Position numbers and translations under genes: made by a program. 64,000 nt of DNA from Halichondria panicea (taxonomy: Eukaryota > Porifera > Demospongiae > Suberitida > Halichondriidae): NCBI RefSeq assembly GCF_963675165.1, contig NC_087379.1, positions 3,783,442-3,847,441 of the forward strand, given 5' to 3'. Below, in pieces: positions 11,677 to 22,710 of the stretch. The notes under the pieces were generated by a model, which saw only the letters and a list, made by a program, of their open reading frames with translations, did no database searches and was not told the DNA's origin. Positions within the stretch are counted from its first letter, which is position 1; each line of letters starts with the position of its first letter.

Positions 11677-11827
11677 TGAGTGAGCCAGTTCTACTTAGTA
11701 CACATTTTGGTAACTCAATTAACTTTCATTAGAGAACTTCTAATTATACAAAAACAAAATCGGAAGTAAGTGGGAGAGTAATATGAACGATATGAACGAC
11801 CATGACCCAAGTAGTCAAGCATCAACA
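11677..11827 (-). repeat. 5' LTR of the BEL/Pao element
   Basis: Starts TGAGTGAGCCAGTTC and ends GCATCAACA in plus-strand reading. Nearly identical to 6560-6725. It has its own short direct repeat (GATATGAACGA type, near 11785) absent from the other LTR. Confidence 0.9.
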
Positions 11828-12014
11828 GACCTTTCTTTAGTAAACATTTTCTTCAAACTGCCCCCCTGCCCCAAAGTTCCTGGATCCGCCCCTAACACAT
11901 GTACATGTTGTGCCTCTGTAATGCACGTATGCAATGAGAAAAACCACTATGTGGGTGCATGGCACCTAGACTGGACAGAGTTTATTCAATCCAACCCTCA
12001 TTTGCAATAGACTA

Positions 12015-12215
12015 GCTTCATTTCTGGTATCTGTACAGGCAAAGCCTGGTATATGTCACTCCTTTAGACATGAATACATGACTATAGAGGGATACATGAC
12101 TATAGAGGTAGGTTTCCATGTCACTGTGTCAGTGGAGTGGGAACAGTTAAAAGGTTATATAGGAGGGCCACTTGAATGGTGCAGGATCTCAACCTACACT
12201 TGAGACAGGAAGCCA
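12015..12215. repeat. Dispersed repeat R1
   Basis: The stretch contains TTCATTTCTGGTATCTGTAC, GGCAAAGCCTGGTAT and CTACACTTGAGACAGGAAGC. The same words recur in inverted order at 36605-36768. It has no ORF and is probably a short interspersed or MITE-like repeat. Confidence 0.65.
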
Positions 12216-13744
12216 CACCTCCTCATTATAACATCATAATTAGATGCGGCCTAGCTACAAGCTTATTAGCTCTGAACAAGAACTAATCATTATAATAACT
12301 CTCAAAATCCACACACACTGAAGAAGTATACATTCAAGTTGTATATAATAATGCGTTCAAAATAAATAGAGTATTATCATTCGGAAATGTCAAAAAAAGC
12401 AATCCTTTCATTCTGCATGCTTTCTCCTTTTTATTATAGAACACCTGAGTTGACACCTGCCCAACTCAGGAAGGGTGGGGGGGCCAGGCCCCCCTTGCCC
12501 CTGGCCCCCCCTGTTCTTACTCCTATCCGATATATGTACATTGTTGATATATGTACATCGTATTATATACGTATAATTATGTGTACAGTTGTTATAAGGG
12601 AAGTACACTCTATTTTTATTTCATAATGCAACTACAACTAACTTAATTGTATACCAATATACAGATGTATACTCCTGTGTTACCAAAACCTGCTGACCAA
12701 AAGAAATTGCGAAGCCACATTGAACAACAGCTGAACAACTTTTTTTTGTTAAGTACATCTAGTTAGCTAGCAGTCTCATGGTATTATTTCAAGCTTACGC
12801 GGCCATACAATTATGGTAGTAGTAGCTAACAGTGCATGTACGTGCTATTACCACAACGCACTAAACAATGTCGCACTAAACAATGTACAGCGCTTGCTGT
12901 TGGAGACTCCCTGGCGAAGTTCCCTATAAGTGTCAGATCGGAGAATGTGGTTGGATTGCCTCGTAGTATCTCTCTCTTTCACCCCTCTGTTATACCTCTA
13001 TATACCTAGACTTTAAATCATTTATGATGCCCTTCCTTCGATCAAGTTTGTTGGTGAGCTATATAATTACACAGATCTAGAGTAGGCTGGGCTAGCGGGT
13101 GAAAAATCACTGGCTTAACGGGACATATTTTCGTGAGTATTAATTTTTGCTATTTCTGCGAATGACTTCTGCGAATGACAGTAAAATCGCACTCGCAGAT
13201 AATTGGAAATTGCAATGAATCTCATTAAAACCACTTACAAGTAATTATAAACGTTATGAATAACATTAATTTCACAACTTGAGCAAGAATTCGCAGAATT
13301 CGCAGAATTTAATACCAGCAAATTATTAAATGAGCAGTGAATTATCTACCTGTGAAAATATGTCACCTTAAGGTATAGTTTATGCGTATGTAGTGGTAAT
13401 AATTATTATTACAGTGAACAATAAGACCCTTAAGTTCACTTGTGCCTTCTAATTCTCAGGTGCATGTATACCTCCAAACTTCCCCCCAGGCTGAATTTGA
13501 TCATTAATAATAATTATTCCAAGGACCAACTCACTTCATCGTCTAGCAGCACCTCAGTTGGTCATACTACATTGTTGACTGTCTCAGCCTAAGACTGCCT
13601 TAGTATACTGTACTTAATGGCTTCACCACAATGTCTATATTACGTTTACATCCATTTTCAACTAAAATTGTAATTGTGTTTTATTGTGTTTTATAAACAG
13701 CTTTTTGTGATACAGCTTTTTGTGATACTTCAAGTGCTGTGGTG
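12216..13744. other. Non-coding stretch, no gene seen
   Basis: No coding signal found. Notable only for a G/C-rich foldback near 12470-12515 (GGGGGGCCAGGCCCCCC core) and direct duplications at about 12083-12117, 12858-12888 and 13145-13178. Confidence 0.5.
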
Positions 13745-13942
13745 TACCGTATAGAGGGTGGGGTAAAAATTTGTTCAACTCGAGAAACGGTGGTTTTCGT
13801 GCGTTTAATCTCGTTGCCTGCCTGCATTTCTACGTTCCGGTATGCCACACCCACGTACAAATTTCGTGGAGGTCAGCTTGCCCACGAAAATAGATGGGCA
13901 AATAGAATATTTTACCCCACGAAAATTACCCGCTATACGGTA
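13745..13942. mobile_element. Palindromic MITE, CCGTATAGCG family
   Basis: Begins TACCGTATAGAGGGTGGGG and ends CCCGCTATACGGTA, with inner CCCACG/CGTGG arms. Same family as 278-479, to which it is closest in its CCACGAAAATTACCCGC end. Confidence 0.75.
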
Positions 13943-14193
13943 GATGGAATATACAAACAACTCATAAATATTGTCTTGAACTGAGGTTGTTCAAAATTAT
14001 TATGATACATGCATATTTTCATCACCCATGCAATGAAAGCTGTATGTTACTGTAGTTTCTTTTTAGTAACAGAGTTGCTGTAGCTGTAATGCTATATAAT
14101 AGCAAGATAGAGAAGAGAGTATTGAACGTAGGCATACTGTACATCAGAGGATTTCCTAAACCGCAGAATGTATTATGTATACACTTATGTATA

Positions 14194-14328
14194 CACTGTA
14201 AAAAATGAAGTGCGGTGGACACACTAAAACCGTCGCATATTGTATACACAGTAAAAAATGATTGAAAAAAAGTGCGGTGGACACACTAAAACCGCCAAAA
14301 AGTGCACCGCATTTTTTTTTTACAGTGT
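14194..14328. mobile_element. MITE with CACTGTAAAAAATG termini
   Basis: Left end CACTGTAAAAAATGAAGTG and right end GTGCACCGCATTTTTTTTTT followed by ACAGTG pair as inverted repeats. An internal direct repeat of GTGCGGTGGACACACTAAAA occurs twice (about 14209 and 14270), suggesting tandem expansion of one arm. No ORF. Confidence 0.7.
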
Positions 14329-14589
14329 AGTAACGGTCGTCAGCCTCCATCTTGAGTGGCAAATGCATGCAAAATGTTGGAGAGAGAGCATGGTCGTGAG
14401 GTACAGCTAACAATTTGAGAATTTGCTTCCAGTAGAAATAACAAAGCAGTTGCATAAGAGCAACAAGCCTCTCTCAAACCTGCCATGCAGTTGCAGTGTG
14501 CACAGATAACCAAGCCCTCATTCTCAACTGCTATCCAAGGTTGAAGGGGGGAGGAAGGGGGGAGGCTGATAGCCGTTGAAAATGCTTCA

Positions 14590-15064
14590 CTTTGCCATAC
14601 CACTATAATTATACATGCGCACTTAGGACACGAAGGAACAGACCAGACAGCAACATCACTCACCCAGTCATCAACAAAGGATTTGTACGCATCAAGGCTC
14701 TAGGATTTGAACCCTATATGCTTGGAGTTGTTATACTAATTGTAGATATCTGGATACTATTAACTCAACATCAGGCCAGGTGAGCAAATCCTTGGGTTCT
14801 TGGTGGATTGCAGAGATAGTTAGTTATGTAGGAATATCCTGTATGCCTCCTAGCATTTTTAGCTTCTCATCATATCTTGCTTGGAAGTTCCATCCAGTGT
14901 TTTATTATAAAGGATATGAAATGATTGTCTCACAGCTATACCAGAAAACGAAGAGCTATACTGGCAAGCAAAGAATCTGTTGTCACAAGAGTTTACAATT
15001 GAAAGCTGAAGTGATACCGTGATTGGCTCTGCTGTTTGAAGAATTGCTGTGGTTATTTTTTGTG
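14590..15064 (+). other. Unrecognised open frames
   Basis: A frame of about 60 residues (14592-14783) ends in a hydrophobic stretch (MLGVVILIVDIWILL) before AGGTGAGC, which could be a donor, and another frame follows at 14780-15022. I recognise no family, so this may be a membrane-segment exon or chance. Confidence 0.2.
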
Positions 15065-15345
15065 TAGTAGTTAGCATAGATGGAACGCCGTTTGCGACAA
15101 AATTAAGGCAGAATGTGATAAGCGTGTGCAACCAATATAAAATCGATTTTTGAAGATCGATTTGAAGATTGATTTTTAATAATCGATTTTTTACAGTTGA
15201 TTTTCGATTTACACGTGTGACAATCGATCTGGGTGTGTGTACTCATAGTCCATCTGTATTTTAAATAACAAAAATTTGAGCACAGTAAAAACAATCTAGA
15301 TTCAGCTGTTTTTCATGTTTCAAATTTCAAATCTTAGCACAGTAA
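15065..15345. repeat. Dispersed repeat R2, copy 1 (AAAATCGATT-rich)
   Basis: Runs from GGAACGCCGTTTGCGACAAA through many ATCGATTTTT words to CAGCTGTTTTTCATGTTTCA. The same landmarks occur inverted at 21812-22710. It is a repeat of unknown class without coding capacity. Confidence 0.65.
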
Positions 15346-15914
15346 ATTAATTATTACCAGCATAATTATCTTGATCATCACTACAATTACATTCTTGCTG
15401 ATGCCATGCAGTGACTGATGACCTCCATGCTTTAAGTCACCCCACCCCTAATCACAACTGTGTACATGCATGTTCCTTTTAGTTGTTCCTTTTAGTTGTC
15501 ATCGTGAATCACTATATACATATGTATGATTCATCCCTATACATCCCTATACAAGATGCCGAGGAAATATCATGTATGATTGTTTGATACAGTGACCCTA
15601 CCACTAACATTTGTGATCCCACAAGAAGTCGTGAGAAAAGACAGCCTCTCACTAACTGAATAGCTACGTACATGTATCTATAGGAACACTTTTTCATATG
15701 TATAATTATGTAGCCATAAGTATTTAGCTTTAGCTAGCTACTACCCCTTATATCTAATGCTACTACAAGTACTGCTACTACAGTACTTGGAACTGTTCAT
15801 ACTTCACTAGCACTAGCACTGTACTTCATGCTCACCAGCACCGGGCCACCACACCCTTTATGCTCGAACCGCTGAGTCAGCAAATATAATTATGTTCAGA
15901 TCTAGCCGGCGTTA

Positions 15915-16013
15915 GAAAACGAATAGTCTCGAATACCCGCCGCAACAAAAGATTTTATGTTGAGGCGGGTTTGAGGCTCGAGACTAGATAACGAACGCCT
16001 GGTCTCGAGGCTA
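15915..16013. mobile_element. Foldback MITE, TAGCCTCGAGACC family
   Basis: TAGTCTCGAATACCCGCC pairs with GGCGGGTTTGAGGCTCGAGA as a hairpin, and the right side ends AACGCCTGGTCTCGAGGCTA, the terminus also seen at 60750-60958 and 62355. Confidence 0.6.
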
Positions 16014-16452
16014 TAGTTGTAATAAAAACAACAGGCACCATCACTTTTCTATGTAGCTAGCCTGTTAGTTATCAAGTACGTATCATGTCAGAGGGTACCA
16101 TACTACGGTATATATCTGGGATAATTATAAGGTTAGCATACATTATTTGCTGACTTGACAATTCTTAGCACGTGCTTGTTATGTGATTACTTCCCTTATA
16201 GCTTAGTGGTCAGTGGGAAAAGCAAGCTCAAGCTTGCCTTTTAGCTCTACGATAAGAACAAGTACAAGATAATGGTCATAACTTCAAGGATAAATGGATG
16301 ATGGAACAAGCAAACAAAGCTAGACAATACTCGCAAAAGATAGGTGAATAAGAAGGTGAATAAGAATGAGGTACGTAATGAGAGAAAAAACGAACAACGT
16401 GGATAATATATGGATAATATATGAATAATAAATGACGCAGTTTGTACATTGT

Positions 16453-19433
16453 TCAGTTGGAACGGACACTCCTGAGAGTGGCTAAGAGGCTATCCAATCC
16501 CAGAACAAGCTGACGGCAGAGGGGACATACATCGTTGTTTCTTAAACAGATCTGCAAACAACCCTGACATCCAAGTATCTGTTTGCAACACATCATCAAT
16601 GCAACACATCATCAAGATTGGATCAGTCGGCACATCTTTGCAGATTTTACACTCAAAGGAATGCACAATTTCATGTCGTATCTTCCGGTCTTCTTCTTTG
16701 ATTTGTATAGTCGCCTTCATCTCCAAAATGTTTTCTCCAATCTATGAAAGGAATCATAATAAATATAATGCCAATGACAGAACATTACCACTGTTAATAA
16801 AAAGTTTGGGAATCATCTTACCACCAAGAGTATACAGAAGAGAAGACCTCTACACAAAAACTGTGCACGAAGTAACGTGACATCCTGTCAATTGAACGTG
16901 AGCAATTCCCATGCGTTAAAGTGCATTTGTGCATTTGTGAAGAGATTGTATATCTACGACTTTGTTCGATTATAAAAAACGTTATTAGAGTTAGAGATTT
17001 TTTACTAGTAATAAGTTTACAATACTTCATTAAGTGTGTGTCATGTTACTTTGTGCAGTTTTTGTGTGTGTAGTTGACCTCAGGTATGTGTACATAGCTG
17101 GGCATGCTCACAGTTTCAAATTGTAAATGCATGATTGATTGTGCAAAACCAATAATGGGGGAACCTAAAATCCTATCTGAGGTAGAGAATGGTATGGCAA
17201 AGGCTAAGCAGCAGATAAATTGTTGTTGCTGAGGCTACTGTTGTTGATAGATTTCAACGCACTGGAGATGTGTCTGCTAATAAAGCCAGCCCAAGGGAGC
17301 ACTGTCTAGATGATCTCACGATGAACTGATATATATATATATACAGTAGTTTTAAGCACATTTTCAACACAACACACAAATGGAATGTAAAACTGCACAC
17401 AGTCTACTGAACAATCACCATTATACATATTCTCAAATTTCTCTAAACATCTAGAGAAGCCATCACATATTGTACACAGGGAGACTAAGTAGCAAACTTC
17501 AAAGGAACTAACCCAGACAAATTACTATGTTGGTGGGCACTACTGTGGGATGCTGAAGCTACTCCCTTCAAAGACTGGGACAGTACCAACAAGGCCATCC
17601 TTACAAAACACAAACAGAAACAGTAGTTTATTACCAGAAAGGTCACTAGAAGGGTCACCAGCAGAAGCTATCACTAACTACATGATTTTTCATGAATCCA
17701 GCATAGATCTAACTCTTCAGAGTCTCTGGACCATTCAGCATTGATCTTAATGCTAGGCTTTAAGCCAGTCTAGGGCACTAAATATCTTTTCAGGAGGAAT
17801 GACTCCACATAATTATAGTGGCCTTTGTTGACAAGCTGACTTTGATTTGGTAAGGTGACCCTATAGGTAATGTTTGAACAACACTATCCAGCGAACAACA
17901 CTATCCAGCTTTACATGAATATTAACAGCCTGATGGAAGGGCAACCATTTTCATAAAGGCAATCCTGAGACAGCTAGAGCAGCTAGAGCAATCTCGTTTC
18001 GAAACAGGCGCAAGCTCAGGGGGTACAGAAGCTAATGACAAATCATTTGCTAGGGATTGTATAGGCATGCGTCCTCTAGACAGGGCACCATCCAAGTTCT
18101 AGCATACAAATGATCATCCCCTACTACCGATTTAACAAGGACGTTTTTGTCTTGGTCTAGAACTATGTAAGTCTTCTGTCTTGCAGCTATATAGTCATAA
18201 AACCAATGATTAAAACCACGTGGTTGGGCGTATTTTGCAAATCCAAGAAAACATGACAGCCTATAGAAACTCTTGGCCTGGCATGCATCAGGTGTGGCTA
18301 ACGAAAATAATTGAGTTTATTGCACAATGTGTAGTAATCCTTAGCTATACAGAATGATGTCACTCCTGAGGTAAGCATTTTTAACAGTAATTAGCTACCA
18401 CAGCAGCCAAGATTGACATTATAATAAGATTGACATTATAATAATGAAATTCAAAGAGGGAGGTGACTAAAACAGGACTTTCACTAACAGTAACCTTACC
18501 CCACATGCACTCCCTGTTTCATCATCCAACATTTCTTCGTACTGGACGTGACCTTTGCGCTTTCCCAAGCTTAGTCGGTTTCTTGAACGAACTTTTACTA
18601 ACTCTTAATCAGCTCTCACAGCAACATGGAATTTTCGGCTGGGTACTTTCCAATACTCTATATCTGTGTAAAGATTATAATTATGTATACATCCACGAAT
18701 AACAGTGCACATGATCAGTATACCTTTCTCATCAGAATACCTTTCTCATCAGAGAACTTCACATCAAGAAGAATGAGTTCATTTGGATCACAGCCTATCT
18801 TTGTTCCAGCTTCAGAGAGGATCGACACTGAAATATCAGGAATCTTGATGAAAAGGTTGGAAATGATTGCATCACTCATAATAGTCTTCCCCGCATTGTC
18901 CAGACAAAGGGAGATAGTCTTTTTTAAGCAGGGTTCGTAAGACTTGGGCTGAAATGGCTTTCCCTGCCCCTTCGATGTAGATTGTCCAGCCATGGTCGTG
19001 GCACTGACCAGGATGATTGGAATCCCAATGGTACTTGGAAACTTGGCCAATTCTCGTTTTGAGCATGAGTTACAGGGATGGCTGTGTCTCCACTTACTCT
19101 GAACCTACCACCAAGTGGAAAGTCACCAAAAGTAAATAGGCCATCTACGGGGAATTCCACATGATTTGTGATGTCTTCTTCAAGATAAAGAGTTTCAGGA
19201 TTAACCTGCATTCATTTTAACACTTTTATGCAGTAACATTATTACATGAAGTATTACCTAGCCTACTTAGCTTATGCATAGATAAAGACTTAGCTATACA
19301 TACATTTTAAAATACGCACCTTAAAAACACTGGACAATCTTGACACAGTTACATCGCACTTCTTTAGCATTAGGGATTGTTGCTCTCGGTAGATTTCTAC
19401 ACGCTCTAGTCTAGATCTAGAGTCTAGATCCAT
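16453..19433 (-). pseudogene. RING-family copy D (three-exon gene, frame-broken)
   Basis: Exon 1 is 19320-19433: ATG, 38 codons, ending SRLSSVFK at a GTGCGT donor in phase 0. Exon 2 starts at 19205 with VNPETLYLEEDITNHVEFP, parallel to VDPAEVWLRDQ in copy B. A frame break follows near 18930-19050, then KTISLCLDNAGKTIMSD and PNELILLDVKFSDEK lead to a GTATAC donor (18723 or 18740, itself in a 17-base duplication). The last exon is 16453-16741, ending TGA. It encodes the finger FECKICKDVPTDPILMMCC, then CQGC and CPLC pairs, a RING-like domain predicted for E3 ubiquitin ligase activity. A 16-base direct duplication at about 16582-16613 breaks the finger; ignoring one copy makes it continuous. Two N-terminal modules plus RING is the family layout; function unknown. 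Confidence 0.6.
18050..18189 (-). other. Short coding-like segment inside intron of copy D
   Basis: A minus-strand frame of about 46 residues reads KTYIVLDQDKNVLVKSVVGD then HLYARTWMVPCLEDACLYNP and a TAG stop. Composition looks protein-like, but I cannot name a family. It could be a further exon of copy D or the tail of a transposon protein. Confidence 0.25.
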
Positions 19434-19604
19434 GGCTAGCTTATCTGAGTGATGCTAAAACTAGCGGAGATAGTGCACGGAGATAGTGCAGTGTAAGACA
19501 GTGTAAGACTAAACTATACTGCACCAGATACTACTGCACTGCCAGAAGTACGTGCAAGCACGCGGTTTTAGCACATGATGAAGCTACAGAGGAAATACGA
19601 CAAC

Positions 19605-19692
19605 GTGATTGCGTGGACAATGGAAAAGTAGTGTGGGTGTGGGGTGTGGTCTCTAATTGACATTCCATTGTCCATTGTCCACGCACGTGATG
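19605..19692. repeat. Inverted repeat upstream of the integrase-like element
   Basis: GCGTGGACAATGGA and TCCATTGTCCACGC are exact inverted copies, with TCCATTGTCC also directly duplicated. This may be the left terminus of the following element. Confidence 0.5.
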
Positions 19693-19720
19693 TTTTCTAC
19701 TTCTCTTTTCAAGTGGGAAA

Positions 19721-21244
19721 ATGTCCGGTATTGAATCACTTAACTGTGTGGACTACATCAAGGAAAGGGTGAAAAATAAGGCAACACATAAGGAAATTGC
19801 CTCTGATCTACAACAGAGGTCTATCTGTAACAGATAGTGTAAGAAGTGTAAGAAGATTTTGTTCCTTAAAGGGAATCCACTATGCAAGCAGGCTGAGTGC
19901 TCCAGAAGTTAGAAAATTCCTGCTCACAAGAACTCACAAGAACCACTTCACCGAAAGTATCCCATAATGTATACCAATAATGTATACCACGTACGTCTGT
20001 AATCTTTTCATAGGTAGGCCCTGCGTCGAACACTTAATGGTCTTTTAAGGTCTGGAGGCATCATAGTAGGTGAACAGAGAGTTCGCCATGCCCTATCACA
20101 AACAATCCCAGCCTACTTGGAACAAAGGCAACAAAGAACATATCAACAAATGAACCCTGTTCCCTACTATGCAGAATATTTTAGGCATAAAATGCACATA
20201 GAAGCTAATTCGCTTTGGAGTGACGCATGTGGCAGCTTCTGATGGCTATAGTGGAAAACTACTTGGTATTGTGTCCATGCCTGTGAAGATTTAGGTGAGC
20301 TGTGTTTGTTCTGTGTTTGTTCTTTGTTGGGATACTATATACATAATCCCTTTGTATAGACTGTTTCAGTCAAATTATGTAAATGTTTTAGGTGTGTCGT
20401 CTTCCATGCATGCAGGCCTATAGTGAGCTTCTTTGGACTATGGGACCAACTTCAAGTTGATTGTGGATGGGAGTTCGCTCTAATTCTTTATGTTCAAAGG
20501 ATGCTGTCTTCTTATCGTACAAACACGAACCTTACAGACAGACGAAGTCAACTCAGGTTTGTTGTAAATGTGTACATCTTGAATCAGTAGTTCATATCAT
20601 ACCTGATCCTGTTTCATTAGAACCATCTTGCTGAACGCCACTGGGTGGAAGTTAATAGTAGAGTAAACTTTCCCATTAAGAGAGCTTAATGGAACAAAAC
20701 AACTTCATAGACATGGATTGCCCAACAACTAAGTTTTGTGTCAATGATGAGCGGAAAGTTTGATGAGCGGAAAGTTGTGTCAGGTTGGCGCTTGGAACCA
20801 TCATCGTATTCCTGGTATATATACACCTCAAGTACATGAAAAGATACAAATTGTAATCATAATTATTATGCAGGGCCTACACGTGGCGTACCAAATATGT
20901 GTGCTGCGAGAATACCAGATAATTTATTACCATCTGTGCAAGATGCCTATGCCTCTTTTGAAGCTGAAGCTGCTGGTGGTCATTTAACAGAAGTATCTAC
21001 ATTTGGAATTGACCCGTTAATTGACGCTCCTGAATTGTGTATTCAACGTCAAGTGGAAATGGAGAGGAACCTACCATCTCCAGAATATTTGTTTAACTAC
21101 ACCGTTAATGGTGTGTACGCACCCTTCGCAAATTCTGTGCAGGCTATGGTACATGTCTCTCAGGACATTTATTGTAGAATTATTTTACTGTCGTCTGTGT
21201 TCTTTTTGTACACGCATTGTGGTATGTATGACTTATTAGAGTGA
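19721..21244 (+). pseudogene. Integrase-core (rve) transposase-like gene, broken
   Basis: Starting at ATG 19721 (SGIESLNCVDYIKERVKNKA, helix-turn-helix-like), the pieces in order are: a region with PEVRKFL; YYAEYFRHKMHIEAN near 20170; LWDQLQVDCGWEFALILYVQ near 20440, the DDE-type integrase core with its D; ERHWVEVNSRVNFPIKRAL near 20640, with the catalytic E region; DCPTTKFCVN near 20720; and a C-terminal frame 20897-21244 starting PNMCAARIPDNLLPSVQDAY in the sense frame. The pieces lie in several frames separated by possible introns and by direct duplications (20310, 20745). I recall this family from other metazoan genomes as an intron-containing integrase-like gene. It is probably inactive here. 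Confidence 0.6.
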
Positions 21245-21649
21245 TGGTATAATACCTGCACTTATATAATTATGTATAATAATTATGTAAGTGACTTTGG
21301 AATGCAATCATGTATGTTTTGACCATCAAAATAATTATAGTGAACCTTCAGCTTCTTAACAATAATTTTGCCCAAAATAAAACAATGGATCAAATTAAGG
21401 GAAGCACAGCCTAACAGAACGAGCAAGATTATCACACAAGAGCTCTTGCTGGACCCTTGCTGGACCCAATAATTTATTGTTGACTGATGAAAAACAACCT
21501 TTTTGGCAAAGTCAACTGCTGCTGCAAGTGTGCCTGCATGACCTCTTGAGCTCCCATCCACATGAGGTGCTTTGACCTACTGCAGGCGTGCCTATGTCCT
21601 CAGAGAGTCTCTGCATGTGTTCCATCTGAGCTATTACGCCATTTAGTGT

Positions 21650-21708
21650 TGTGCACATGCGCAATAATGCATGTGCAATAATTTCAAATTATTGCGCGCA
21701 TGTGCACA
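21650..21708. repeat. Palindrome with GTGCACATGCGCAATAAT arms
   Basis: GCACATGCGCAATAAT and ATTATTGCGCGCATGTGC are inverted around a short AT centre, with an extra GCATGTGCAATAAT copy inside. No coding meaning. Confidence 0.55.
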
Positions 21709-21758
21709 ACAGACATAGGCAGGAGTGTATTCATGCACTCCTGACATAGGTAATAGCT

Positions 21759-21795
21759 AGCCTCGATTCTAAGAGAAGGGTTGGGATCGAGGCTA
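21759..21795. mobile_element. Minimal TAGCCTCGAT hairpin element
   Basis: TAGCCTCGATTC and GGATCGAGGCTA are separated by only about 13 bases. The flanks share TAATAG within the 9 bases next to each end, compatible with a decayed 9-bp target duplication like that of the element at 37353. Confidence 0.5.
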
Positions 21796-21811
21796 TATAA
21801 TAGATTTAATA

Positions 21812-22710
21812 CTGTGCTTCACTATTTGAAACATGAAATTTGAAACATGCTGTGCTAACATTTGAAACATGAAAAACAGCTGAATCTAGATTGTTTAACA
21901 TTTATTATGCGCAGATTTTTGAATTGGATTACCGTGCAACATTTGAAACATGAAAAACAGCAGATTGTTTAATAATTATTATGCGCAGATTTTTGTCATT
22001 TAAAATACAGATGGACTATACAGATGGACTATGAGTTGATCTGATAATAGATTTTTGAAATTCGATTTTCGATAATCGATTTTTGAAAATCGATTACAAA
22101 AATCATCAATTGCTTGATACTAGCCTCGAATCCAGGCTGATTAAAATGGATTCAAGGCTACAGTTAGGCCGCCCTTGAAACTTAGAACATGCACAAACTC
22201 CTTCTCCGCGGCCTTCACCGCGGCCTGGAATGAAGCTCTTGGTTAGCTATCTCACATAATAGATCTATAACGCAAAAGCTAAACATCATTGTTTTTTGGC
22301 CATAAGTCACAGTAAAAATCATTAATTTTAGAACTGTTCAGTTGGTGCTATTTTATTTAGTTCCTTCATGCACCTTTTCTCGCCAGTATACTGTTTTATT
22401 TGGCCATCTTGTAGCTGAGAAAGAGTTTGGTTATTCCAGATAGAATAGAAGTCATGAATAGTGGCTTCTTCTCATGTGATACAGCTAGACAGGCCCCCCC
22501 CCCACCCCCCTTTAGAGCAGTTCTAAAATCGATTATCAAAAATCAAATTTCATTATCAAAAATCTACTATCAGATTGTCAAAGATCGTTCAACGTGTAAA
22601 TCGAAAATCAACTGTAAAAAATCGATCATTAAAAATCGATCTTCAAAAATCGATTGGATGTACACGCCTATCACATTCTGCCTGAATTTTGTCGCAAACG
22701 GCGTTCCATA
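21812..22710. repeat. Dispersed repeat R2, copy 2 (inverted, expanded)
   Basis: Mirror image of 15065-15345: TGAAACATGAAAAACAGCTG at the left, ATCGATT-rich words at 22060-22100 and 22530-22650, and TTTGTCGCAAACGGCGTTCC at the right. The middle (about 22100-22520) holds a short TAGCCTCGAA hairpin (22121-22160) and unrelated DNA, so something inserted or the copy was rearranged. Confidence 0.6.

Larger units (their letters stand above)
6560..11827 (-). mobile_element. BEL/Pao LTR retrotransposon, nearly complete, decayed
   Basis: Two near-identical LTRs (6560-6725 and 11677-11827) bound gag- and pol-like coding relics on the minus strand. The element is flanked by the 5-bp duplication GACCT (6555-6559 and 11828-11832), and the LTRs begin TG and end CA. 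A primer-binding site lies just inside the right (5') LTR. Coding order from right to left is gag, zinc knuckles, aspartic protease, reverse transcriptase, A17-type peptidase region, RNase H, integrase and C-terminal domain, as in BEL/Pao elements. Several frameshifts and stops make it inactive as read. Insertion was probably not ancient because the LTRs remain close. Confidence 0.9.

Noticed and set aside
12408-12626. Possible proline/glycine-rich protein around the G/C-rich block
   Set aside because: The frame is created by a foldback of runs of G and C; both strands are open.
15065-22710. ATCGATT-rich repeats as a CRISPR-like array
   Set aside because: Words are irregularly spaced and degenerate, lie inside an interspersed repeat, and the DNA is eukaryotic.
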